From Anaeromyces robustus (taxonomy: Eukaryota; Neocallimastigomycota; Neocallimastigomycetes; Neocallimastigales; Neocallimastigaceae): DNA of 64,000 nt. The translations under genes were made by a program, and so were the position numbers. Below, piece after piece: positions 40,285-53,359 of the stretch. A model generated the notes under the pieces. It made no database searches. It was not told the DNA's origin and was given only the letters and a program-made list of their open reading frames with translations. The number at the start of each line of letters is the position of its first letter. Position 1 is the first letter of the stretch. The stretch spans positions 99,501-163,500 of the forward strand of contig MCFG01000097.1 of the NCBI GenBank assembly GCA_002104895.1, read 5' to 3'.

Positions 40285-41759
40285 AAGTAATATTTTAATA
40301 TCTAGATAATTCATAAAATGTCAAAAAAAAAAAAAAAAAATGAATTTTTTTTTTTTTTTTTTGTATTTAACTTTTATCTAGATTATATTACAGTTTTTTT
40401 TTTATTTTCTTTTTAATAGATAAAAAAAGAAAAGAAAAGAAAAGAAAACACAACACAACAGACGAAGAAAAAAAGAATTAAAACAACTTTTTTTTATTTT
40501 TATATATAAATAATTTTCATTAATTATTATTATATATATATATATAATCAGTAGTTTTATTTTTTTCTTTCAGTAAAAGTATATATATTTATTCAGTACT
40601 TTTTTTCTTTTTAATTCAGTCTTTTTTTTTTCCCAAAAAAATTTTTTTTCTTACAACTTCTTTATAATTTTTCTTTATTAACAAACGCTAAAACTATCGA
40701 AACAAAAAAATATAAGTTTAACAATAAATTCTTTATATGTTACAAAATTTATTCTTCATTTTTTAAAATCAAAACAAAAAAAAAATGAAGAAATCGAAAC
40801 AAAATGTAAAATAACACATCAACAACGACATACAATTTTATACACACATTTTTTTTATTACATTCAATCAATCTCTTAACTATTATTTTTTTTTTTTAAT
40901 AACTATTTTTATTTTCAAAGATTCAGTTTTTATACAAAAACAAAAACAACAACAACAACAAAAACTTACTGCCTGAAACAAAAACTCCTTTAGCACATGG
41001 ATAAAAATAAGAGGAATGATTTAGAAATAAAAACTAAAAATAAATAACAATGAAACAAAACAAAAAAAAATTTTTTAAAAACAAAAACAAAAACAAAATA
41101 CATACATTTAGTAATAATATTTTCCTTTATATTATTAATTATAATAATATGTTTGTTAGAATACCAATAATTTTTTTTTTTGGAATATTAATATAATTAA
41201 TAATTGTTTATAATAGAGAAGAAAATTGTGTCTTTTCTTATAAACCTAAATTGGAAAAAATACAACCAGAAAAAAAAAAATTTTTTTAATTTTATTTATT
41301 AATTATAATAATATATCTTTATCAATAAAAAGGATATATTAATATAATATAATAAGTTAAATAAGGAATAAAAAAGTAATAATAATGATTTTTTCTTTCA
41401 ATTAAATAATTAAATATTCCTTAGTTGTTACAGTTTAATATAAATTAAAAAAATTAAAAAGGAAAATTTTAATAACAAGTAATCAATTGTATTATTTCAA
41501 TGAACATGAGAAAATTAAAAGTTTAATAATTTTCAAAAATAATAATAAAATAAAGCAATAATAGGGTAAAAAAAATTGAAACAAAAAATAATATTTAAAA
41601 AAAAAAAAACAAAAAACAAAATATATAATAATCATTCACTCTTAAAAAAAAAAAAAATAAAAGAAAATGAAAACCAAAAATTTAAAAAAAAAAAAAAAAA
41701 CTAAAAAAAAAAACACCAATAATAAAAGCAATAACAAATATTGTTAAAAATAATAATAA

Positions 41760-41805
<46 letters not shown>

Positions 41806-42912
41806 AAAGCCAAAGTGTATAAATCAGTATTAAATAATTAATAACTTATACAGATTAATAAATTATATAAATAATTATATAATTGTTAATTTAATTTGGT
41901 TTTTCTAAAAAAAAAAAAAGGTAAAAATTTTCATTTATATTTTGATAGTATAAATAGAAAAAGAAATTTTATAAAAATAAGATACTTTTTCAGAAACAAA
42001 CAAACAAACAAAAAAAAAAAAAAAGATTTCTAAAGAAGATTAAAATGTAATTTCAAAAGAAGATTCCTAATTACTGCCTTTACTGACTGTCCTGCCTGAA
42101 TTATATTTTAGTTTTTAATAGAAATTTTTTATTTTTTATTTTTTATTTTTATTTTTAAAAAAGTATTTTTTTTTATAAAAAATAATAATAATAATAATAA
42201 TTAATAATATAAGTTTTTTTAATTACCTTTTTTATCTTTTTATTATAATAATAATGAATATTAATTTATACTTAATAATACTTAATAATAATAATAATAA
42301 TTAATAATAATAATAACAAATTTTAATTTTTTAAACAAAAACAAAAAACAAAAATAAAATTAATATTTAAAAATATTTTTAATTAGGAAATTAGTTTTTT
42401 TTTTTTTTTTTTTTTAATAATTATTTGTAAATTATTTTTACAATTTTTAATGTTAAAAAAAAGAATGAAGTGAAAAAAAACAAATCAGTTTAATAATGAA
42501 TTTGTTGTTTAAACTTTTTAATTTATATAATTTAATTATTTATATATATATTTTTTATTTACTTAATTAAAATATATAAAGTAGAGAGATTAAACGCTAT
42601 TGTTAATTAGTTTTAATTATATTCAGTATTTTTAAAGAATAATAATGATTAATAATAAAAGTAATAATAATAATAATTGTTACAAATGAAATAATTAAAT
42701 AGTATTTAATTAATTATTATTGTTCATTTTTATTTTATTTGTAATAAAAAAAAATATTTTAACTATATTGAATTAATAAAAAAAAGTATTAAGTAATAAA
42801 TTATAAAATAATAATAATAATGATAAAAAAAAATATATATATATAAATAATGATTAAAAATTTATGTGTGTTAATTTAAAATTGTATTTAAGTTTGTGTA
42901 TGTAATATAAAT

Positions 42913-42957
<45 letters not shown>
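40269..42957. other. Non-coding spacer
   Basis: Very A-rich plus strand with many AAACAAAAAC-type units, an A run at 41763-41803 and a T run of about 41 at 42917-42957 that ends at the old LINE copy. No gene seen. Confidence 0.6.
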
Positions 42958-42959
<2 letters not shown>

Positions 42960-43009
42960 ATTTCTTTAATGATAAAATCTATTTATGCATTTTCTTAATA
43001 CATTCCTTG

Positions 43010-43818
43010 TGCTTTATCATACCCCCAATACCAACTGGGGTTCTTCTGGATTATGAGAATACGCAGCGGTTTTCAGTTTAACTATAAGTTTCTACTTAAA
43101 GGTAAGTCTTCACTTGAAAACTTTCCTACTTGCTGCCCTTGCTGTGGTGAAAAAACGCAAAGTTTCTCTCATTGGATATTCAATTGTAAGGCCTTTGAAC
43201 AGGATAGAAATACTTTTATTAAACACAATGTTGACTTAAACTCGAAGTTCACCCAAATTAATCGAACTAACTCACTGGGATTTTCTGAGGACTTAGACGA
43301 AGATTTTGAAAATAATATATATTACTTGATGCTTAACGCTTTCCTTGATGGGTGTTATGCATTTGATAAACTAGATATTAAGAGGGAACGGAGATGGTGG
43401 CGTGGACAACTTTTCAAAGGTTCACCCGAGTCTCCTGTTCCGTATATTGTGGGTCTGTCGCATTTTCTTACTGTTGTCATGCCAATTGTGAATATTTCCT
43501 TTCGGATTCTTCTTAATTGGTATAATAACAATAAGAACACTCCGGGCGGCTTCAAGGGCGTCGACGTCGAAAAGATAAGGCATGGAATTTATTCCGACAC
43601 GGATTCGAATGGTATCTCATTCGTTGAATGGGAGAGGTTAGAAGTTTAACTTCTTTCCTTTTTTTTTTATTTAATATTTTAATTTGATTAATATCTGTAA
43701 TAAATTTTATTTATTTTTTGTATCTTTTATTACTTGTTTTTATTTTACATTTCATGTAATATTTATGTCACATGTATGTTTATTTTAAATTAATAATATA
43801 AATAAAGATTAATCCTAG

Positions 43819-43852
<34 letters not shown>
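43010..43852 (+). mobile_element. 5'-truncated non-LTR retrotransposon (LINE) 3' end
   Basis: Contains the C-terminal end of a reverse transcriptase ORF, a 170-base 3' untranslated region and a poly-A tail of about 32 (43822-43853). The insertion is flanked by a target-site duplication AATACATTCCTTG at 42997-43009 and about 43853-43865; one or two A's at the second copy could belong to the tail. The upstream 5 kb or so of a full element is absent, the usual result of incomplete reverse transcription. Confidence 0.9.
43011..43649 (+). pseudogene. C-terminal fragment of LINE reverse transcriptase (zinc-binding region)
   Basis: The frame is open from the insertion edge, with the first ATG at 43053 giving 198 residues. 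The stretch CCPCCGEKTQSFSHWIFNCKAF is the CxxC...H....C zinc-binding motif that follows the reverse transcriptase domain in LINE ORFs, preceded by a basic RIRSG element as in other families. The frame has no internal stops, so the insertion is recent, but the catalytic domain is missing and the fragment cannot move by itself. Its G+C is clearly higher than that of the neighbouring spacers. Confidence 0.88.
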
Positions 43853-43859
<7 letters not shown>

Positions 43860-43873
43860 TCCTTGATGGGCAT

Positions 43874-43941
43874 TATGCATTTTCTTAATACTTTCCTTGA
43901 TGGGCGTTATGTATTTTCTTAAAACTTTCCTTAATAGGAGT
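43874..43941 (+). repeat. 34-bp tandem units at the edge of the old LINE copy
   Basis: Two complete units start TATGCATTTTCTTAATACTT and TATGTATTTTCTTAAAACTT, each exactly 34 bases. A further unit (about 42985-43009 continued at 43866-43873) was split by the younger LINE. The younger element has this stretch only once (about 43340-43373). Confidence 0.8.
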
Positions 43942-44471
43942 TATGCATTTGAAAAACTAAAGTATTAATGTGGAACGGAGACATTGACATGAATTACTTA
44001 TCAAAGATTCATCAGAGTCTTCTGTTCCGATTATTTTGAGTTTGTACTGTTATTATTACCAATTGTATTTATATATTTTCGGATTCACCTCAATTGAAAT
44101 AATAATAATAATTATAAGAAGAACACTTCAGACGGCTTCATGGGCGTCGACATCGAAAAGATAAGACATAAAATTTATTTCAACATAATTTGAATGATAT
44201 TTCATTTGTTTAAATGGGAAAAGTTAAACTTTTTTCCTTTTTGTTTATTTTAAAATTTTTTTTTATTTGATTAATATCTATATTAAATTTTATTATTTTC
44301 TTTTGTATCTTTTAATACTTTCTTTTTTTTTTTAACATTGTATATTCTTTACTTTAATGTAATCTATATATCACATGTATGTTTAATTTAAATTAATTAT
44401 TTAAATATAATCCTAGTCTAAATAAAAAAAACCATAATAAGTATAACAAAAAAAAAAAAAAAAAAAAAAAA

Positions 44472-44857
44472 CAAGATTTTGAAATAAATAATAATTGATA
44501 ATAAAAAAAGTTTTTTTTTTTTTATTTATATGATTATTAATTCACTAAGAAATGCATTCTCTTATAGTTTTTTAGATTAATAATAGATTATTTTTTTTTA
44601 TTTATTTATTTTTATATAATTTTGTTTTTGTTTTTGTTTTTGTTTTTATTATCATGTAAGTCATACAATTATTTATAAATTTTTATAAAAATTATTATGA
44701 TATTTTTTTTTATTTTCTATTTAAAACAAGATAGAATTTTATATATACTATGATTATTTACAATATAGTAGTTATTTACTACTTTATATAAATATGGTAT
44801 TTTTTATATAATTAATTTTATTCATTATTCATTATTAATTTTTCATTTTTCAGTTTT
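44472..44857. other. Spacer between LINE fragments and CC2D2A 3' end
   Basis: AT-rich with a GTTTTT repeat at about 44624-44647. It includes the 3' flank of CC2D2A (minus strand). Nothing else is seen. Confidence 0.6.
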
Positions 44858-47800
44858 TTAATAATCACGATTCTTTTCCTTAAGGCTTGCAATAAATATC
44901 CATACTGAAACAATATTATTTGGATAATTAGTACAATATACAGCTAAAGCAAATTCGACACTATTTTCAAGATTTTCATGAATACTTGTAGCATGAACAG
45001 CTTCTATAATGGGTCCAAAATCAGTTAATGAAAGATTTATTGGAACTCCTGAAATTTCATAAATCTTTTTCAATCTTTTCATTTCTTCTCCTTCAATTGA
45101 CTTTAACCAATTTTTAGATAAATCTTTACCTTCCATTTTTCCTTCTTCTAATTTACGTAATAAACTATGTAATAAACGACTAACATGTCTATATATATAA
45201 AATATGATAATAAATATTAATTATACATAATTTATATAAATACATATAAATATTCATAAATTCATAAATATTTTTATTAATATAACATAATAAATTATAT
45301 TAATATAAATATATATTAATTTACTGTTTATAGTTTTTTTTATTTTATTTTATTTTATTTTATTTTTTTTATTTTACCTATTCCAAATTGTTGCCCATCT
45401 TGTTCTCCATTTTTCAAAGTTCATAGTTACAACTTGATGTATTGCTTTTTCAAGTACATAAATATCATAGGTTGGTTCTTTATAATGAAGTGCTTCAGGC
45501 TTTTTTTTTTTTTTTTTTAAAAAAAAATAAGAAATTATTAAATTAGTACAATAATTTAATTTTTTAATATGTTATATGTTATGTATATTATGTTATGTTT
45601 TTTTGATATTAATTATATATATATTTTTATTATCAATATTATTCATATTCTTATTATTTTATTATTGTTATTTAATTTACTTGAATACTAGAAAGATCTG
45701 CTGGTTTAGGGAATTTTTTATTAAAGAATGGTCTCCAAAATTTTGTATTTAAAATATTCCATTCCATACGTGCTGGATCAGTTTGTTTATTCATATTAGA
45801 CCAAATCTTTTTTTTTAAATAATTTATATATATATATAAAAGTTATTAATATATGATATATATAAATATTTTATATAATTATTTGTAATAGTAAGAATAA
45901 TGATATTTTTTTTATAAAAATTAAATTTTATAAAAAATAATAATTAAATTATATATAACTTTTTTTTTTAATTTTATTTTTAATTTTTTCTTACATTTTC
46001 ATTATTGAAAACACATCCAACTTCTTTTAATGGACAATGAGCATCCCAAGTATGGAAAGTTTCACCAGTAACAGCATTATAAAATTTCCAATCACATGGC
46101 ATTCTAGCATTTAATGCATCTAAATTAGGTTTTGGCATAAGAGACATTACTGAATTTAAAGAAGACATAATACGACTAGAAGAAGATTTAAGATCAGGCA
46201 TAGAAGGTACACCTCGATGAGCTTTTCTTCTTGTCATAACATAAGCTGTATAACCTTCAGGTATACCTATACCTACAACAATATAGGCATCTAATCCTAA
46301 AAATAAGAAATAACAACAAAGTAAAATAGCATGTTCAAATTCATCCCCTGCTCCAATTTCCAATAATTCCTATTATAATATTTAAAGTTTAAAATTATAT
46401 ATATTTTTCAGAATTAAAAATTATATATATATATATTTTAATATTATATATTAAATACAAAATTATTCATATTTCAATAAGAATTTTTTTTCTTAATTTA
46501 ATTTTTTTATAAACTTACATCACATGTACAAAGTAATTGACAATTTGCCATTAATGTTGAATAATCATTAAGATAAGGTATCATGGAAACAAAACGATGT
46601 GCTTTTAATTCTGTATCAAATTTAGGTGGTGGTTGTAAAGGTCTTATATAACGACATAAAAATACAGTACTACCATTTAAATTTAATGTTGTTGACTTTA
46701 TTATTATTATTATGTTTTAATATAAAATAGATAAAAAATTTATATATTTTAATATAGAGGAATATAAAGAAAAATGAATATAAATAATAAATGATTTAAT
46801 AATGATGCATTCATTTTTTTTAAAAATTTCTTTTTCTTCTGTATACTTACAATACAATATCTATTTTTAAAACCTGAATTAACCCATTTTTTAGAATATT
46901 TTAATAATCTGGAATCTTCTTCAGATATAAACTAAAATAATAAAGAATTTATATATATATAATATTTTATGATATAGGTAAATTATTATTAAATCTTTAT
47001 ATCTTTTTTTTATTATTGGTTATTATTTCTTTATTTTTAATTTATTTTATATAAATACCTTCATTCTTAATGGTGGTGGTTGAATCAGTAATGGTTCTAA
47101 AGTAATAAAAATATGAATCATACATCCATTAATTGTACCTACTCTATCAATATTTGTTACTGATGAACCTTCATCAGATTGTTCATAATCTAATAATCTA
47201 TACGGAGTTTTTACTCTGAAATAACCTTCCACCTTTTTTTTTTTATTTTTTTATTTTTATTAAAAATATAATTATTTAATGTTATATATATAATCATATA
47301 ATTATAATATATTTATATTAAATATATTATAATAATAATTCTATTCGAAATATATATATATTATTTATTATCTACCTTTGCTCTTTTATATACATGTGCA
47401 AATGGTATAACAACAGATCCTAACCAATTTCTTTCTTTTCTATGGTGGACATTACGTTCTCTTTCTCTATCATCCTGTAATATTTTTTTTAATTATTATT
47501 TTAATTATTATTTTAATTATTTTTTTAATGATTATTATTAGTTTGGAGAATAAAAGTTTATTATTTAAGATGCTAAATAAGAATTTTTACAATAATATTT
47601 TACAATCATAGTAATTATATGTATGATTATATAAAGTATAAAAAATTTTAATTATATGTATATTTACTTCAATTAAATCAACTATATATTCGTCGTATAA
47701 ATTTAAATAAATATTTTCCATTAATATATCATTTTCTAATAAACTAGAAGGTTGGAAATCGTTATTTGGAGCATTAAATGGTAATTCAATGGTTTCTTTC

Positions 47801-49068
47801 CAAGTAGGATTGGTTCCATCAAATACAGTAGTACGAGCTTTTTGTCTTTGAAATGATACTTCAACATAAGTATGTGGTGACTATTATATATAAATATTAA
47901 GTAAACAAAAAAAACTTAATAACAACCAAAAATAAAATAAAAAAAAATTAAATTTTCTTTTTTCAATGTTATTTACCTTAACTTTTTTATTTTTATCATA
48001 ATTTTCTTTACGAACTGGTATATTAAATCCTCTTATAATATGTGTAATTAAAGTACATTTTTCGGGTTGTAAAACAGCTAAATCATCTCTTTTAATTCTA
48101 ACAGGGTATAATGGACGACGTTGAGTGAAAAGCCATTTAAAGGAAAGTTTTTCTTTAATTTCTTTATAAAGAGATTCTTCATGAACAAAATCACTTAGCA
48201 TTGGTGGTCGACTACATACAGCATTAAATAATAATTGATGAGTACGAATACGTTTTACAAAATTATTCATAGTAACATCACTTAAACTATCTATACTATC
48301 AATATTAAAACTATTATTGTTATTTTTGGAATCTGATATCATTTGTTTTTGTCGATCAAGTAATGTCTAATTTTTTAATTTTATATTTTAATATATAATA
48401 TATTAATATTATTAGAATTAAATTAATGTTGTTTTTTTTAATGAATAATTTATTAATATATATAATGTATAATATAAATATATATGTATATTATACTTTT
48501 GCTTTTTTATCAGAAACTAAAATCCAATTAATTTTTGCAACATCATCATCCCAGAATGGAATTGGTTCTTGTACTATAACTTGACCTGTATTCCTTAAAT
48601 GTAAAAGTTCTCTACGTTTAACTTGAACTTGAACATTCTGTCCAACTCCTAATGTTTTTTCAAATGTAATTTTAGGTATATCTAATCTAAAGAAATCTTT
48701 ATTACACCATGGTTCCATTAATTCATCTTTTATTGTTTCATAAAGTTGCATTAATTTAACATTTCTTGGATCATTAGGATCAATGTTTATAGTTGATATC
48801 CATTTCTATTATTTAAAAAGATAAAATTTAATAATAATAATAATAATAATAATAATTATTATTATTATTATTATTAAAATTTTTTTTAATCATTTGAAAA
48901 ATATAATCAAATATAAATTATTTAAAAAAATAGTATTTACTTATTTACTTACAATTAATTGTTTTAAGTTAACAATACCAATAGGACAAGCTGTATTTGT
49001 AGGATCAGATGATCGATCACCGTAACCAAGACCTGTTAAATTATATCCTTGTTTTGATTTCAGAATCC

Positions 49069-49162
<94 letters not shown>

Positions 49163-52100
49163 ATTATGATTTTTATATTATTTATATTATTTATATAATA
49201 TGTATATTTTAAATTTTAATAATTAAATAAAAAAATTATATATATATAAAGAATATATATGTTAACATATATTAATAAAATAATTAATCATATTAATCAA
49301 ATTGTAATTTATATATATATTTATATAGAATAATAAATTATAATTACATTGATGATGTTGGTCCAAGTGATCTTCCTTCTTCGTCAACACCCCAAGCAAC
49401 ACATAAATGTAGAGTACCTCGGATGTTTCTATTTTCATATGACATATGTTCAATATCATCATTCAAAGAACTTATTATTGCTGGACTATCTTCATCAAGA
49501 GTTTTAATTTGGGGTATATTTGCTAAAGATTCACCAGAAAATTCTACAATTGTTTTTTCTTTACTTATTGAACCAATATGAGATGATGAATCTTTAATTA
49601 TTAATATATTTTGTTTATAAATAAAAAGATCATTAATTAATTGATTAATTAATAGATATCGAAAATAGTTGCTTATTTTTATTCAAAATAATTATAATGA
49701 TAATTATAACTATAATTTATTTTAATAGCTTTCCTACCAGGTATTGCAACAAAAATATCAGCAATACATTTATCACCAACAACACCCTATTTTTTTTAAT
49801 TTAGTATATAATTATTTAAAAATATAAATATTACATATATATATATATAAATTATAATTATTTAATATATTTCTTCATTACTTACACATTCATATAATTT
49901 TAAAACAATACTATCAGGAATTTCAGTAATATGTATACCAATAACAATAGAATCTTTTTCTTGTTCAATAACTCTAGGTTCAAATATACCATATTCATTT
50001 TGTACATAAGCATGTTTAATTTCAGAAGTTTTAAATGGAACAGAAAATTTAGAATAATTTAAGGGTCTTGGTGTAGTTTTAGTAACTTCTTTATAATTAT
50101 AGAAAAGTTTTATATAAAATTTTGTTGATTCACATTCTCTTCTTCTTAATTGTTCTCTCTTTTTTTTAACAAAAAAAAATTTTTTTAGGTAGGAAATAAA
50201 TTATAAATAAATTATAAAAATAAAGAGAAAGCATTTAATTTATTTTAATATTTGTATATTTTAATATTTTTAAAATTAATTGCTAAAGAAAAAAATTTTT
50301 TCATACTTTTGGGCATTCTAATGTTGGGGTTATTTCTTGTGTTTTTAATAATTTTAAAAAGATAAATGGTGCCCCTGGTTTCCTTCTAGATACTTTTAAT
50401 CTCTAAAAAATTTTTAATTAATTATTTTTAAATAATTAATTATTATTAGTATTAAATATTTCCATAATATGATAAATTTATATAATTAAAATTATGAATA
50501 AATTGAAAAAATATAAGACCTTTTGAATATTTGATTTTATTTTTTTTAAATCGGATTCAGAAAGACGCTATATTTTTTAATATACGTGTATATTAAATAT
50601 TTAATATCAATCTTAATTTTGTTTATTTTATAATGTAACTTGTAAAATTGTAATAAATACTATTATTAATCAAAAAAAAAAAATTTACATTTTTTTTAAT
50701 TGTTTTTGAATCAAATGTAAAATTTGCAATACTATAAACATCTTTTGCATGCTTATAACGTTTTTTATTTTGATTATCACTATATTGATCAATACTTGAT
50801 GATCTTTTACTGAAAGAAGAATGACGACTTAAAGATCGATTTCTATAACTTAAACTTAAACTTCTTGATCTTGATGATTTATTTCTACTTCTTCTTCTTG
50901 ATCTTCTTTCATCATTATTATCATCTTGTTCTTCATTATTACTATTATTATTACCATTGGATTGCTGTTTAGTTTTCATATATTTATTAAAATTAAACCA
51001 TTCATTTTCTTCTTCTAATTCTATATTTATTTCATCTTTTAATTTTTTTACATCCTTTTTATTTTATTCATTTATTTTTAATAATCATAATAATTTTTAA
51101 TTATAAAAAATAAATTAGGAAACAGTATTTTTATTAATCATTTAAAATAATTAACTTTTTTTTTATTATTTTATTATTTTACTTCATCATAATTAGACTC
51201 ATTTGTACTAATTTGTAAATGAACATTGGTACATATGTATCCTTGACTATTTCTCATTTTTTTAATTCTATCCCACATTTGTAAAATTCTAAATTGTATA
51301 ATTTGATCCATTTGACTTTCAGTATCCTTTTATATATACATATATATATATAATATTTTTTATTTTGATATTTTATATATTTAAATTTTTATATATTTAT
51401 TATAATTAATAAAATATAAAATATTATAAAAATTAATATTTTTATAAATTATTTATATATTTATTTAATATTATACTCTTAATAATTTCGTTTGACGTAA
51501 TTCATTTAATGTGTTCCATAGTTTTTCAACTTCTTCATTATATAGAGTTTCTTTATCTTTATAATAATTACTTTTCATTTTTTGTTGATATATTGATGGA
51601 ACTACTTTAGCTTGATAAATACCGTCAAATTCTTCTTCATTCTTTTTTCGAGCATTTTGAATTATTTCATCATTTAATCCATCTGGTATTTTATCATAAT
51701 TTTCGTATATTTTTAATTTATCCATTTCATATGTATTTCTTAACATCTATAATATTTATTATCCATAATAGAAATTATGTGTAATATTAATAAAAAATAT
51801 TTAATTTTATTAATAAATAAAATGAAAATGATAAAAAATGAGAATAAATATATATATAAATTTTAATAATTATTCCTTTTTTTAATAATATTAATATATT
51901 TTTACCTCAACTTTTCTTTCTAAATAATCTGTAATTCCTTCCTTTTTACGTTCTTCAAATAACTTCATTAAAATTTCAATTTGTTTAGCTAATACCATTT
52001 CAGGTGCCATCAAACGATGATCAATAAAATCAACAGCAAATAATTGCATAACTAATAAATAAGGTCGTCCATTTTCTATTTCTTGATATTTAGAAAGAGG

Positions 52101-53322
52101 TTTTGGCCAATATGTATCAAAAACAAATCCATTATCTTTCGGTACTTCAGAATCTTGTTCTATCCAAAGTTGTGGATGGTGACGTGATTTTTTAATTATT
52201 GGATTAGGTAAACTTCCAAGTCTTCCTAATGAATCAAACCAATCATATCCTCTATTATATATATATTATTTTAATTAATACATTTTTATTTTAAAAATAT
52301 TTTCATATTATTATATAATATTTTCATATTATGAACGAATATTAAAATAGTTAAGTTCATAGCAATTTTCATAATTATTATATTAATTTAATTAATAATT
52401 ATTTAAAAATAGTGTATTTAATTAATAAATGACAATATTTACAAATTTTCTTCTTCTTGATGAATACGTGCTTCCATTTTTCTTTTGTTTGAAGCAGTTA
52501 CATATGGTAAATCTGGAACATATAAACCTTCAAGAACTGGTCTTCTGAAATTCTATTTAATTTTGTTTTATTTTTTTTTTTTTTTTTTTAAACAAAAATT
52601 ATTATTAATTATTTAGTTTTTTTTTAATAAAAAGTTTCAACCAATATTGATTACTTATTTATATGATAATTGATAAAAATGGTATATATTTTCAATTCTT
52701 ACATTTCCATCTCCATACCAAGTATCTGTTGATGTAATATGCCATGAAGTTGGATCATATAAAAGTTCTTTTTCCTATTTTATCATTTATATAATTTTTT
52801 TTATTAAATAAATATCAATTATTGATTTATATAGATGTATGAATAAATATTCTTTATTTATTACTGATTTTTTAATTCGCGGTAATAAATGATCCCATTT
52901 TTTTATTTCAATATCTTTTCCTGTAGATTCGTTGGATGAATTGATTAATTGGAAAATAACTATATATATATATATATATATTTTTTGAATAATAATTAAT
53001 AAAATATTTTATAAATTATATATATATATATAAATATATAAAAATGTTAATATTCTTTGAATGATTTATATATATATATAAAATTATTAAATTTATATTT
53101 ATATTTTTATTACCTTTTTCTTCTGGTGATTCATATTCAACTGATTGCTCTTTCTTTATATCATCTTCTATAGCTGACTTTAAAACTTCTTTAACATTAT
53201 CCAAATGACGAACTTTATATTTCTATATTTATATTAATTTCATAAATTAAGTGAAGATAATGATAAATTATTTATTTAAAAGAAAAAAATAAAAACATTA
53301 TGTACAAAATAATTTTATTAAC

Positions 53323-53359
<37 letters not shown>

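Larger units (their letters stand above)
42958..44471 (+). mobile_element. Old, decayed LINE 3' fragment (interrupted)
   Basis: The segment 43853-44471 aligns with the younger element (for example GTTATGCATTTG, GGAACGGAGA, GGCGTCGACATCGAAAAGATAAG). It ends in the same 3' sequence, ATCCTAGTCTAAA, followed by its own poly-A (44448-44471). It is riddled with substitutions, mostly G-to-A and C-to-T relative to the younger copy, and has no open frame. Its left part (about 42958-43009) lies on the other side of the younger insertion. It begins with 34-bp tandem units. Confidence 0.8.

Noticed and set aside
49009-49212. Poly-Tyr frame on the plus strand
   Set aside because: Translation of the TTA array in CC2D2A intron 17.
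52955-52965. Acceptor ATATAG for CC2D2A exon 6
   Set aside because: With the phase left by exon 5 it reaches a stop within 18 codons. The TCTACAG acceptor ending at 52921 keeps the frame open.
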